From: Dermatemys mawii
Taxonomy: Eukaryota; Chordata; Testudines; Dermatemydidae
Length of the DNA stretch: 64,000 bases
Reading direction: 5' to 3'
NCBI GenBank assembly: GCA_007922305.1
Contig: ML677330.1
Location: 833,109 to 897,108 of the forward strand
In this document: positions 46,791-59,400 of the stretch, piece by piece
How the letters are laid out: each line of letters opens with the position of its first letter
Numbering within the stretch: position 1 is the stretch's first letter
The notes under the pieces: generated by a model
The model's input: the letters and a program-made list of their open reading frames with translations, nothing else
Databases searched by the model: none
Told to the model about the DNA's origin: nothing
Program-made: the position numbers and the translations under genes

Positions 46791-47799
46791 CAACATCACT
46801 AAACTTAACTTTAAATAAAATTAAAGGCCGCATACAGATAAATTAGAGAAGGACCAAAACAAAACACAGAAAAAAAAAGTCTCTCTTGCTTTTTCAGTTA
46901 TTCTTTTTTAAACAATTTTTGCAACATCGTAGTATTATCCTTTTGCTAATTTGGGAGGTCTTTTTATTATTATGCATACCTTACAAAAGCTTAATATAAA
47001 TCATGACATGCACTCTTCTTTCGCCCCACCCCCCCACCAAAAAACCCCAGGAGGATATATGGAAGAATTTTTGCATTTATTTCCATTAAAACTCTGTGCC
47101 TCTTGATAATTTATTGCTGTAGTTATATCTATGCATTATGACATTTTTCCTGTATTAAAAAAGGAAGAGGATATTGAAGTTTTCCTAAAGCTACTATTAC
47201 TAATGTCCCAAAACAGAGTATTCTGGAGTGTTTTATTATACTCTGTCACTTACCATAAATTCATGAAAAAGAAATCAATTAATCATCCCAGTTTGGTCAG
47301 TCAACTTGGCACAATATAGAGAGGTTTTGAAAGCTGAGTAACAGAATTATCAGCAGTTCTCTTGATTTTATTCTTCTAGACTAACAGATTGCAGCCAAAC
47401 CAAGCTGTGCTGTGATTCTCATCAGTTCTTAAAAGCTACACAGAGTGGGTGCTAGGTCAGTATGTGGATGGGATAACATACAGGAACACTCAGGTGTTGT
47501 TGGTTTTTCACTAGATAGGAGGCCTTACAAAAACACATTAATAGAGAGAACTGTATTGCTGGATGTTCTGTATTTTCAGTTAGAAGTAAAACTAAAGTCT
47601 TGACCAGCACTGGTCATTAGTAAGGCTATGATATTGTTACAGCAGTCACAGTGGTAATTGAAATCATGAATAAATTCTGTGAAATCTTGGAAACATCTGT
47701 AAAAACACCCTTGATTAAGCTCCCCACACCAAGTGGCATTGCAACCTAGTGCATGGAGTTGCAATGCCACATAGGGTTGGCTTATCTATCTCTCAGCCT
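46791..47799. other. Intergenic, no feature recognised
   Basis: AT-rich unique sequence. Direct repeats AGTGGCATTGCAA and GTTGCAATGCCAC near 47730-47770 form a small inverted repeat. Confidence 0.5.
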
Positions 47800-47919
47800 T
47801 AGGGTGACTAGACAGCAAATGTGAAAAATTGGGATGGAGTGGAGTAATAAGAGCATATATAAGAAAAAGACGCCAAAATTGGGACTGTCCCTATAAAATC
47901 GGGACATCTAGGCACACTC
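47800..47919 (-). mobile_element. hAT-type MITE (TAGGGTGACC ends), inverted copy
   Basis: Left end TAGGGTGACTAGACAGC; right side ends GGACATCTAGGCACACTC. The interior is the reverse complement of 48798-48919 (CCCTATAAAATCGGGACATC here, GATGTCCCGATTTTATAGGG there). Flanking octamers CTCAGCCT and CTCAGTCT match at 7 of 8, an 8-bp hAT duplication. Confidence 0.7.
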
Positions 47920-48797
47920 CTCAGTCTCCACCTACTAAGGGGTGGATGGGACAAACCAGAGTGGTGCTGCCACCCTCTGCACCAGGTCGCAATGCCTGGA
48001 GGAGGTAGATGGACCTAGTTCTGTGGGACCGGAGCTGCTGCTGTTGGTAAGTGTGAGGCAGGCTTGCTCTCCAACTCCCCAACCAGTTCCGTGAATTATT
48101 GTTTCTCAGCCACACATACCTCTGCTGGGAAGCTTATCAGATGACTAAGGCTACAATTTTAACACCGAAATTTTTACTATCACCCAGTACACAATGTAAC
48201 AGCAAAGTTGTTAAATCTGGTCTCCTGATAAAATTCCAATTCTCTAGTTATTCTGTCTGTACCTAAATGTTTCTGCACTTTCAAATAGGATGGATTTTCT
48301 ACACTGTCATGTAAATTTACTGTTTTCTCACTCCACACGGCTGTATTTTAGTGATAAATGAAGCAATCCCCATACAGATTTTTCATGACTGTTTGTAAAT
48401 TGCTTTTGAATATATTCTATAACTGCAGACTCAGTGTCCAAATACTCAGATTTGTGAATGTGGCTGCCATGACTTTGCACACAAATACAGTGAATACAAG
48501 CAATGGTGGTAATTATGCAGGCGAATTACCTCACAGTTGTACAGTCACCATGAAAGCATGTATAATAATGGTAGTAATGCTTACACATTGTTTAAGAGTT
48601 AATATAGGTCCAAAATATCTCAGGGAAGAAAATAAGTTTACTGATATTTAAGAAAATTAGTTTAAGATGTGTATTGTAGACAAATGAACTAAGCAGAGAG
48701 GACTAAATGTATTGGTATGCTCTAGCTGCTTTGTGCTACAATCCCAGTTTACAGCTAACTGTGATGCCGCGGTGTACATTGTACTGAGAGTTGCAGG
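47920..48797. other. Spacer between two inverted hAT MITEs
   Basis: Unique sequence of about 880 bp. Several GAGGTAGATGG/CCAACCAGTT words but no gene. The two flanking MITEs face each other and could pair in a transcript. Confidence 0.5.
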
Positions 48798-48919
48798 TGG
48801 GGTGACCAGATGTCCCGATTTTATAGGGACAGTCCTGATTTGGAGGTCCTTTTTTTATATAGGCACCTATTACCTCACACCCTGTCCTGATTTTTCACAC
48901 TTGCCCTCTGGTCACCCTA
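48798..48919 (+). mobile_element. hAT-type MITE (TGGGGTGACC ends)
   Basis: Left TGGGGTGACCAGA, right inward TAGGGTGACCAGA. GTTGCAGG is duplicated exactly on both sides (48790-48797 and 48920-48927), the 8-bp signature of hAT. 122 bp, non-coding. Confidence 0.8.
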
Positions 48920-48927
48920 GTTGCAGG

Positions 48928-49547
48928 TACCACAGAGCCCCATGGGACCCTAGAACAATTCAACAGCAGATATGGTTAATTCTGTATTTAAATAAATAAA
49001 TTCTACCTACTTTTATATTTTTTTGCTATTAAAAGTGTTTTTTCCCCTGCCATTTACAGACTCTTAAATGAAAGACAGTTATTCCTGTGAAGAGAATTAA
49101 GACAGTTAAAAATGGTATCATTTTTGTTAGCTGGAAAATGAAAGCTACAGCTCACCTTTTCATTCTGACTGCATTCTGCCAGGGTATTAAATTAATTCTC
49201 CTCCCTCTTCCATTAAGTGGTTAGCTTTTAGTCAGTGTTCAGTGCTGAAGCTACTTTGAATGCATGTAGTTATTAACTTTCTCCTTACTTGGATTTATTG
49301 TGAAAGTTTTCATACTCTATTGCAAAACTGAAAAAATCTTTTGGGGGCAAACAACTTTTCAGAAGTGTTCCTTTATTCTAGATCTAAACCTGCTCCCATT
49401 GATATAAAAAAGGGATTTTTTTCCATGTTAGTGAAATGGGAATAGAATCAGCTTCATTATGCATACTGTCTGTCACAATTACCAACAGAAATAGTTTGAG
49501 AAACGCCGGTGACAAACTTTTTAATGACTAGATAGCATAAATCTGTC
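48928..49547. other. Intergenic, no feature recognised
   Basis: Unique AT-rich sequence with no supported feature. Confidence 0.55.
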
Positions 49548-49591
49548 TACTCAGGCTGGGAGTCTTACTCCCAGCTGCAGTGTAGGCATAA
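49548..49591. repeat. Right-end fragment of a GTAGACATACCC-type MITE
   Basis: CAGGCTGGGAGTCTTACTCC, CAGCTGCAGTGTAGGCATAA matches the expected far end of the family whose left end is at 1426. It abuts the Harbinger-like MITE directly. Confidence 0.4.
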
Positions 49592-49893
49592 CCTTGTGTC
49601 TTGTCTACACTACCAGCTCGATCGACGCATAGAGATTGATCTATTGGGGATCGATTTATTGCATCTCGTCAGGATGCGATAAATCGATCCCCAGAGGCAC
49701 TCCCATCAACTTCAGAACTCCAGCTCGTCAAAAGGCACAAGGCAGAGTCGACGGGGGAGCTCGCTGTTGACCATCACTGCTGTTAAGACGACAGGTAAGT
49801 CGACCTAAGATGCATCAACATCAGCTACGGTATTCATGTAACTGAAATTGTGTATCTTAGGTTGACTCTCCCCACTAGTGTAGACCAGGCCTT
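49592..49893 (+). mobile_element. Harbinger-like MITE
   Basis: Right end, inward, AAGGCCTGGTCTACACTA; left end TTGTGTCTTGTCTACACTA, somewhat decayed. The interior has the foldback GATCGATTTATTGCATCTCG / GATGCGATAAATCGATCCCC and the GGCACAAGGCAGAGTCGACG block shared with 30527-30785. Non-coding. Confidence 0.65.
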
Positions 49894-50017
49894 GGAGAGC
49901 CTGGAGTTGAACCTGAGTTGATAACTTGACTTAAAAGTCTAGTTGCTGTATCTTCTCTGTTATTTTAAGCCAAGTCAGCTAACCTGAGTTAAGAATGCAC
50001 CTTGTTTTGCAGGGTAG
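49894..50017. repeat. Second MITE fragment between Harbinger-like MITE and CR1
   Basis: AGTCAGCTAACCTGAGTTAA, GAATGCACCTTGTTTTGCAG and GGTAGACATGAAGGG resemble a GTAGACATACCC-ended MITE end. The left terminus is absent. Confidence 0.35.
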
Positions 50018-50865
50018 ACATGAAGGGTAGAGATAGGGTCCAGAAAGACTAGACAAATTGGAGGATTGGGCCAAAAGAAATCTGATGAGGTTCAACAAGA
50101 ACAAGTGCAGAATTCTGCACTTAGGAAGGAAGAATCCTATGCACCGCAACAAGCTGGAGAGCTAAGCAGCAGTTCTGCAGAAAAGGACCTGGGGATTACA
50201 ATGGATGAAAAGCTGGTTATGAGTCAGCAGTGTGCTCTTGTTGCCAAGAAGACTAATGGCATATTGGGCTGAATTAACAGGAGCATTTCCAGTAGATCGA
50301 GGGAAGTGATTATTCTCCTCTATTCAGCACTGGTGAGGCCACACCTGGAGTATTACGTCCAGTTTTGGGCCCCCCACTACAGAAAGGATGTGGACAAAAT
50401 GGAGAGAGTCCAATGGAGGTCAACGGAAGTGATCAGAGGGCTGGGACATATAATTTACAAGGAGAGGCTGAGGGAAGTGGGATTACTTAGTCTGCAGAAG
50501 AGAAGAGTGAGTGGGGCTTTGATAGCAGCCTTCAACTGCCTGAAGGGGGGTTCCAAAGAGGATGGAGCTTAGCTATTCTCAGTGGTAGCAAATGACAGAA
50601 CAGGGAGCAATGATCTCAAGTTGAAGTTGGGAAGGTCTAGGTTGGATATTAGGAAACGCTATTTCACCAGAGGGTTGTGAAGCACTGGAAAGGGTTACCT
50701 AAGGAGGTGGTGGAATCTCCATCCTTAGAGGTTTTTAAAGCTCGACTTGACAAATCCTAGGCTGGGATGATTTAGTTGGGGTTGGTCCTCCTTTGAGCAA
50801 GGGGTTTGACTAGATGACATCCTGAGGTATCTTCCAATCCTAATCTTCTATGATCCTTCGCAAAC
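50018..50865 (+). mobile_element. CR1 LINE, 5'-truncated
   Basis: C-terminal reverse transcriptase and 3' UTR. Readable blocks: EKDLGITMDEKLVMSQQC, LVRPHLEYYVQFWAPHYRK, YKERLREVGLLSLQKRRVSG. The same frame is used from 50066 to 50572 with TGA at 50270 and TAG at 50570. After that the frame is lost. The 3' UTR holds GGGGTTTGACTAGATGACAT and ends in TTCTATGATCC. Same subfamily as 18565-20043. Its 5' breakpoint is in the middle of ORF2. Confidence 0.85.
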
Positions 50866-53800
50866 TATTAACTGGTTATATTGGTTGGTTGGCTGGATTC
50901 CCTTTCTGCCATTTTGTTTTATTGCTGTTAGAATGGAATTGCATTACTACTCTATTACTGTTCTTATACTGTATTTAGAAGTAGAAAAGAGAAAAGTGCT
51001 TGCCTATTCATCCTTTTCCCCCTCTCTCCTCACAGAGACTGAAGACTTTCTGATGGCCTGTGAGTGTGTGAAAGCCTTTTATGATCCAATATCATCTATA
51101 CCCACAGTAAAACTGGAAGTTGTTTGTAAATGAAGATAGCATTCTTTTCCACAAAGAATGAGGCACAAATCTCTATTTTAATAACCCAGAAATCTCTCTT
51201 CTTTTTTAATATTGGTGTTATTGGGGGTAAGAAGAAAATTAGTTTAACTAACAACCATTTTACAAAGCGTAATCAGATACATGACAATTATATATAAAAC
51301 TGACACCTTGTTAATATATCTGCTTCCCCTGCTCCTTCTACTCAGATCTGCTTGTTTTACTGAGAAAAGCAATGTTTTACTTATTTTAGTTAGAGCTGAG
51401 CTAATACCCCTAAAATATTCTCTTGGATATTTGCTCAAATAGAAGTTGGGTACAGCTATGTTCATGCCACTTTTCTGGTCACTTTCCATAAATAATTGAG
51501 AAAACAAAATTACTAGCAGGAATGTTCACAGAAACAGCACACTTTAGGAAAATAGAGAATATTCAAAAAGCATAAATTATAAATCATAAAATGTGAACAT
51601 TTGCATCAGACACCTGTTTGTAAGAGGTACATTAATTGATTAGGGAACAGAAACATACCATGTATCATTTTGACTGGGCAAATAAATATCAGTGTATCTC
51701 AGGTTTCATATATTCAATGTGTGCAACAAACTGCTTGTGGATGGACTACAAAGCAAGAATTATTATTGCAAAATATTTGCCAAACTATTTAAATGCTGAA
51801 TAAGTTTGAGAAAAATCACAATCTACATATGGATAATTCATAAATAGAAAAAGGAGTGAATTTCACTGAATAAATTATTTGCTGCATGTTACTGGTTCAC
51901 CTATGTTACCCTTGCAGAGCCAATATACCTATGGAACAATGAGCTGCATTTTATTCTGTCCCATGCAACAGGAACAAAATAGTTCACTTGGTTCCAATTT
52001 GCAGAATTACTGTTACTAGTGATGAAGTATTGTAAGAAGCAGAAAACACACTGCTTGATTTTAAAATGAGTTTGCCATATAGTATTGGCGGGGATGGGAG
52101 GGGGAGCAGGGGGTATCAAACATCCCTGAGTTGTAAACTGAGCAAATTTGTTAAGGAAGTAACTGAAAAAGGCTAAGTCCATGGTGTCATTTTGACGGTC
52201 ACTCATTCTCCTGCTTTTGATTGTAATTTAAATGCACCCTCTTTGGCAAGTTATATTTAATTTATTTGCTAGGTGTATTATTCCCATTATAAAATAACTG
52301 CATATTCACCTCCTGAAAAATCGGACCTGACCGAAGTTCACGAATATTTGCTAGAAGCCATTTACTGGCTTTGTCTGTGGCCAAAGAAGTCACTGCTAAT
52401 TAATAGCAAGGATGACCATTTTGTCAGGAACTAACACAGAACTGCGTAACACTGACAAGGACAAACACTATTATAATGAAAAATGGTGCAGGTCTTTCTT
52501 GAAAAGGGCACATAAGTTGCATTGTATGTCTTTCCTTCCCTCTCCCCCAGCCCGGAACTTGTCGAACTCCTAATGCTCTAAACCTGTTGTATTGTAATGA
52601 AAAAAACAGTTTCAGAAAAAATAGGAAATTCACTTCTATTGTCAATAAAATCAATAGCATCTAATTCTTTCTACTGAATGATTAAAATGTATTGCTCATC
52701 AAGTTTTGAAACAGAAATAATTATCTATGTGAAATGGTGTTACAAAACAGAAAAAAAGTCTGAAAATTATATTGAACTTCATCTTTTATGACCCGAATAC
52801 ACAAGAGAGAGACATCTTTCCCAACCCCCACGATGCCATAGAAAAGTCCAGGTGTTAAGTTTCCTGGATATTTTCCTGCTCTTATATTTTATGAATGCAA
52901 TTTCATATCTGTCTTGCCATCTGTCACAAGAAAGAACAGATATAGAACAGTGGCAAATTCACATTAAAGATACTGCCATGGATAACAGAGAAAAGTTAAT
53001 GGACATGGATTTACAAATTATTAATGATTTTTCTTGTCATTTCTTGAAAAATGAAAGCTATGCACGCTGTCTCTCTCCCGAAACAGATTGCATTTTATTC
53101 CTCTGCAGTTTGTCCGTCAGGCTTCACTCTGACAACATAATCCAGAACTAATCCAGAGCATTCAGTTTTCCTTGTTGGCTCTCATGCACTCTGCTTAGAC
53201 AAATCCTGCTACCTGTCAGCCCTCCTGTGTGTGCCAAACAGGCTGCCAGGTTAACCCCTGGGGAAGCTGAGAGACCTGCTGACTTAACCCCTGCTTCCCT
53301 TCAAATAATCCACTGTAAATACATAGGATGTTAACAGGCTAACTGTTCTAATCAGGGCTGGATCCCTTAAAATCTGTTTCATACACAGCCCTTAAGAACT
53401 AGGGATCTGAGCATCACTGCTGGAAGAGGAAAGGCACTGTTTCCAATAACACAAGCTCTAAGCAGATGGATAGAATATACTGAAAGATTTTAATCCCCTA
53501 AAACAGTTTGTGAAAATATACACATGACTTCACTGGGCCATCTCACTGCTTATAAATTCTCCCTAATCGTCAGAACCAAGATAGATAGTGCCATAAAAGA
53601 AATCCTAATTTAGTTATAATTTAAACTCAGATCGGCTCCTTTTCCCCCATTTTTTTTGCCAGTCATTGTTAAAATTAACTTTTCTATGCTTAGATTTTTT
53701 ATGGAGCCTAAAATTTTATGTAGTATAGCTTACTAAAAATAACAGATTCAGTACACTGCAAAATTTACAAAAAGATTTTAAAACTATTTTGTTATGTAAA

Positions 53801-56800
53801 ATTATATAATTAATTTGCATCATTACTTAAAACAAACCATTTCTAATGCATCAAACCTGAAACACACAGAGGACAATTTGAATTTACAAGTCTTTTAAAA
53901 ATACTCACTTTTTTTTCCCCCCAATTCCTTCTCTTCATTGGAATTCAAGGCACATCTGCTGCTGAAGCATCAACAATCCACAGCAGAAAATAACTTGGGT
54001 AAGCACAGCATACCAAGGAACACTTAAAAGCCACACTAAGCTTAGCCACATGAGAAATGTAATAAAACATCGCTCAGCTCATTTAATGTTTGGAAGGCAT
54101 GATGTCCCAGTTAATATCTGAAGTGGGGGAAGGTAGGGTAAGCCATGGGAGGGTTCCTGAACTCTGCCACAAACAAAACTGGGAAGGTCTATTGTGACTT
54201 CTGATAAGAACATTTATTTTACTTCAATTAAATTTCAGGCATTCTCTGGAGAGAAAGAAAGGGAGACTGTTCTTCCCCTGCCCCCCACCCCCCACATTCA
54301 TATTTATACGTATACACACACACACACAAAGCACACATCTCTCAGCCTCAGGAGTCCTTTGACGTTTAAATTGTGTTACAAATTCTTAGTAGCACTGTTC
54401 TTATGTAAACTTGTGGAGCTAATAAATAGACCGTCACCTTATACAAATCACAAATTCAAGAGATATTTAAAATTATCCTTTCCCTTTTAACTAAAAGGTA
54501 CACACTTAAAAGGCCATTCTTGCTTTCAAAAAATTACTGGTTCTAACATTATTCTCAGTTTTTACTATAGCAAACAGATCTGAAACCTTGGCTTTTAAAA
54601 CTCGCCTACTGTATTGTTTTTAGATCTTTACAATGTCTTATACTTCCTAGCAATATCAACATACATATTTTGTAATATACATTTTTACATGAATTACTGT
54701 TTCTTTAACACGACACTTTATGAAAAAAACAGTGAATGTGTTCTCTTAATCTGCACTCTCATCTCAAAATAATCATTAATTTGTTGACAGAAAAGTTCAA
54801 TGGAGTGTCAGACAATAGTTTGTCTTCTGGGAGTTGACAATGTTTGTTGGGGAGAAGGCAGGAGCTTATGAAATGTATCCCTGAATGAGATAATGCTGTT
54901 TTAAATCAGAGTTACTATTTTATTTTGTTTGCTTTTTTTTAAAAAAGGGCATTTAATAAATTATTTATACAAATAAATTAATTAACAAATGTAAACAAAT
55001 TACAAAGTTGGAAAAGTAAAATGAAATAAAGACCCAATGGCAAAATTTCCACTGATGTCAATGGGGTCAAGATTTCACTCTCAACCTATTGAAGGCACTA
55101 ATAGATTCAGTTCTACTAATTAGTATTAATCAATGCAGAACAAAATGTTTTAAATTTAAGTTTTGCACTGTAACAAAGCTGAATATTGTGTGTAAAATAT
55201 TGATGCCAAGATGAGGAACTCACTTAGATGTGAGTGCAGTTTCATAAAAAAATTAAATGTTATATTTAAAAGAATCAGTTTAATCAAGATATTAAAGCAA
55301 ATTCTCAAAAGATAACTCTTTTCCAAGTTATCTTTTAACAAATGTGCATTGCGTAACAAATGAGTAAGGCAAATGAGCCTTAGCCTCAATTAAATTCTCA
55401 CAGCACAAGAATTCTTTAGAGAAGAACAACAGATGGCTATTTTGCTAATCAAAATATAAAGACATACCAGAATTGAACTGGAACTTTGAGAATTGCTGAA
55501 CAAAAATCTTACTTGCGGTTGCCAAAAGTTAGTGATTCTTTAGGGATGCTGAGCAAATTAATTTAAAAATAACCACACATTGCAGTTACCTAGCAAATGC
55601 CAGGGTTTAAGCTGAATGTCTTTGCTTTTGTACTAGGTCAGTAATGAGCAAACAGTATTTGCAGAAGGGCTCTAAGAATGCTACTAAGGTGATTCAGTGG
55701 AGCTACACTTTAGGCCTAACTTCGGCATGCACTCAGAAATTTAGTTTTAAGATGCATGATAATCCAAATATACAGGCTCAGATGGCTACATTACAGTTGT
55801 TTAAGATATGATGATTAATGTGTAACTAATCAATTACAAACCTATGTTGACAATTTCAGGTCATTTGTTGATCATTTTTCCTTCATATAACACCAGCTGG
55901 GAGATGTTTTCCTATTATTGATCTTGCCACTTATCAGCTATTCACAACATATTTCTTTGTAGTTGGTACAAAAACTAAACAATATGGACCTGGTTCATTA
56001 ACCTTTTGGAGGGCTGGCAATAGGGAGAGTTGAGAATGAAGAAGAGAAGCACTCAAAGCCATCTTAGTTATTGAGGTTTTGATTTTGACCAAGACATTCT
56101 AAAGGGAGTAAATATATCAACATTTGTAGCACATGAAATACCACACTGAGCCTCTTCTAAAGTTCTTTGAAGCCAATGGAAGTCTGTCCATTGACTCTAA
56201 TGGGCTTTGGATCAGGCCCTCTTTGAGCAAAGTTGAAAGTGGGTGTTCAAAAGTAGAAAAATAAATAAAATTCATATAATGCAATGGTAACCAATCCCTG
56301 CTGGTATCCAGCAAAGGAGCAGAAAACACTGTTACATTTTCCTAAATGTGATTTGGCTTGAAGGTTCAGATCTAGAAGTCTGTGAGGTATTAGCAACATA
56401 ACTTGAAACTACACAAAAATGGTAAGATTATGGGTTTTGTTACAGGTTAAAACTCAGCACTGGTTGATTGAAAGGTTCATGAACCTTCTGAGTAAACCTG
56501 AGGTCAGTTTAGAGTAAATATGGGCTAATTAATGGTTTCAAATTGAAATAATGGAAAAATCATACATTCATCTACAGTTTACTCATAGTATAATTTATTG
56601 AACCCCAAACTGAAAGTGAAATTTGGGCAGGCGTGCCCAGACCTGAAACATGAGAAAATACTCACTTGAATTTCTAAGTTTGACGCAGACTATTTATAAT
56701 TACACACACAAAAATATGTTAAAAGAATGTTAAAAGCTTTTCCTTTGCCTTGTAGCTAACACTTGGTGCACCTCAGTTCCTAAACCCTTTGGAAGACCAT

Positions 56801-57074
56801 TCCTCTGGAATATCCAGCCCTGTCACTCACTGAAATTATCAAATTCTCTATTGCCAAAGAGACAGCATACATACTAGCTTGTTTGATACTATTAAGAATT
56901 CACACTTTGCTTATTGTTACAGAACTGAGATTACTTAATGATAAAACAAGAAGTTATTACAGGACTCCTGCCACTCCCAATCTCCACTCACCCAAGTTCC
57001 TCATCCCAGTCCTAGTCTCTTTGCCCAGCCAGTTCCAGTCATCCGCTCTGGACTCTCCAGAAATTCTCTTTTTT
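50866..57074. other. Long intergenic stretch
   Basis: Over 6 kb of largely unique DNA. Simple CA repeat at about 54313-54327. Old repeat words at 55028-55090 (CCAATGGCAAAATTTCCACT) and 56160-56221 (GAAGCCAATGGAAGTC...GGGCTTTGGATCAGGCCCT). 52800-53420 is free of repeat signatures and could be a conserved element. No exon is supported. Confidence 0.5.
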
Positions 57075-57955
57075 TTTTTTAATGAAAAAATATGTTCTCA
57101 ACTAAATAATGTCTGTCTGAAAAAAAAATCTGCTTTTCATGGGCAATTTCCATTTTTCATAAAAAATACCTGAAAACTGATATGTTTTAGCCAAAACCCA
57201 AAATATTGCTATTTGTAAATAGTGCTGCAGTCACTCATGGGAGTTTTAGCTTGGGTGCCTTGTGTCCCCAGTCTCCTCTAAGGGCCAGGCTCCCCAGCTG
57301 GACTATATCTCCCATTATGTACAACAGTCAGGGATTCCCATGACCACCCTGTGGGCATCTCAGCAAGATGGGGAGATCATGTTGCATGAAGATGAAATTC
57401 AGGGGTCGACAGCCTGCAGCACTGACCTGATGTTTAGTGGCACTCTGCTGCCAGCCAGGGTCGCGGCCGCCAGCCCCACTTAGCCTGCTGCCTGAACAGA
57501 ACACCAAGCTGGTTGAGCGGGGCGGCCGGCTGGGACCCTGGCTCATGGACAGAACCCCAGACCGGCAGTGGGCTGAATGACTCAGCCTGCTGCCAGTCTG
57601 GGGTTCCATCTGCTGGCCCCTGTGAATGTAAAATGTATTATTGGCATGTGAAGCCTTAAATTAATGAAGGCTTAGCACACCACTTCTCAAAGGCTGCCGA
57701 CCGCTGATGTAATTCAACCAGGGAGCCTGGCACACTGAGAAGAACAGGCATATGTACCACTTGAATGACAGCTTCCATCTGGACCTGTGCAGCATTTCCA
57801 AACTGAAATTCTGGAGTCTGGCTGAAAGTTTTCATTTTTATTTTTTCACCAATAATTCTAAATTTCTAATTAGGGGAAAAAGAAACATTGTACAACCAGT
57901 TCTAAACATCAAATAACTTTAACTATAGGTGGTCTCACCAGCTCTACCTAGAATT
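57075..57955. mobile_element. AGAGCTGG-type element, interrupted by a hAT insertion
   Basis: AT-rich left part (CATGGGCAATTTCCATTTTT), core ACTCATGGGAGTTTTAGCTT and GGACTATATCTCCCATTATG, then after the insertion CAACCAGGGAGCCTGGCAC, and an AT-rich right part ending TCACCAGCTCTAC. Layout and wording match 35519-36030. Removing 57400-57714 rejoins ATGAAATT to CAACCAGGGAGCC, matching ATCCAACCAGGGAGCC of the other copy. Confidence 0.5.
57400..57706. mobile_element. hAT-type MITE nested in an older element
   Basis: Ends CAGGGGTCGACAGCCTGC and, inward from the right, CAGCGGTCGGCAGCCTTTG. Flanking octamers ATGAAATT (57392-57399) and ATGTAATT (57707-57714) match at 7 of 8. The centre is GC-rich and includes two facing blocks, CCAGCCAGGGTCGCGGCCGC and GGGCGGCCGGCTGGGACCCT. 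307 bp, no transposase. Confidence 0.75.
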
Positions 57956-59309
57956 AGCAGAACCTGCAAACATAATAAATTAGTGACTCTGGCTTGTAAG
58001 GGCATCAAGTCAAATAAGCAGGTCCTTATACAGTTTTAACCCATACCTCTATCAAGTAAGATCCCAATTATTTCATCCAGATTTTTTTCCAAGCCACGTA
58101 TTTGAGAGATAGCTACATCACACAGAAAGAGGGTGCACCATACTTTAGCACTGTGCCTAGCTAGCTTCACTATCCATTGTAGAGAAGAGGCTGGGATCTG
58201 CCCTCACGGTCTTCCATCCTGTTTCATGCAGCTAATGACCAAAAAGATTCTAGGAATTGGGAAGGCCTGCTCTCTCCTGCACCGGGACATTTAAAATGTT
58301 GGAGAGGCTCCTTGAGCTATTCACTCCCTTGTGCATTCACAATCCAAGTCTGACTGGTTCTAGAGTACCTGGAGGTCCTAAAATGACAACCTCCTGCTCA
58401 TCTTACTATCATAATACTCCCCCTTGTGCCTCCTTTCTTTCATGCACCCCCATTTGCTTTGTCTCCCTTTTTGAATTTTGCAGTGGTCTTGGCATTATTT
58501 AGGATAGATTTTTAAGGTCATTCCTCATTGGAAGCATAGCAAGTGAACAGAATTTAATAGTTCAAGTATAAAATGTTTCTCATTCATCAAACTCCAAATC
58601 CATGGAAAACAGCTGACTACAGCTGTCTTTGTGACATCATATTTTACAGAAAGCAAGTATTAAGAATGAGCAAAGCAACCACATTGTAATACACAGGGGG
58701 AATCTGAAAGAATCTAATTCTTTTTTATTGGCCTATCAAAATGACTTTTCATTTTAGTATACAATAATCAATTGAATAGATTTTTTTCCTGGTTTTAGGT
58801 CATGATCCTGCAGTCTTGTTTGGGCCTAATTCCCTTTGACTTCAGTGGCAGTTTAGCCTGAATAAAGAGTATAGTATCAAGCCCTCGTTATTAAGTTCAA
58901 TGAACATTTGCTTATTTTTTTGCTTAGCCAAAATCCTATTGTTAGGGCAGGTTATATATTATTTGATGTGCATTCAAGGCTTAATCTTGAAAAGATATCA
59001 TTTTGTTTTTCAGTTTCTAGAACTATGATGCGGCTATTCCCTAATCCCATCTACCCAGAAAAATATCTCCTTATCTTTTCAACAATTTAATTCTAACTAT
59101 ATATACACAATTAAAAACCACCACACATTTAAAATATGCAACTCTAAATTATATATTGGGAAAGGTGAACATACTTAAGCTGCCAGTAGGAAACAGTAGC
59201 TATCTCACAATAATTACTGCATCATCTTGGAGGGCACTCCAAAAACCTGCTTACTAAGCTACCTTTCTTGCTTCATTCAAATACCTCCTAACAAAATGGC
59301 TTACATTGT
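57956..59309. other. Intergenic, no bounded feature
   Basis: Unique sequence. 58797-58888 (CATGATCCTGCAGTCTTG, CCCTTTGACTTCAGTGGCAG) is a decayed foldback-type repeat. Confidence 0.5.
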
Positions 59310-59400
59310 GAAGCCTACTTTGGTGCAGAAACTGTCTTTTTGTTCTGTGTTTGTACGGCACTAAGCACAGTAGGGTCCTGGTCTAGGACAGACAACAAAA
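59310..59400 (+). repeat. Ancient SINE/LINE tail relic
   Basis: GCAGAAACTGTCTTTTTGTT, CTGTGTTTGTACGGCACTAA, GCACAGTAGGGTCCTGGTC and AACAAAATAAAAG: the clearest copy of the family also seen at 2915 (minus), 26725 (minus) and 42135. Confidence 0.55.

Noticed and set aside
57328..57609. Minus-strand frame of 93 codons
   Set aside because: Lies in the GC-rich centre of a non-coding hAT MITE and crosses its left boundary.
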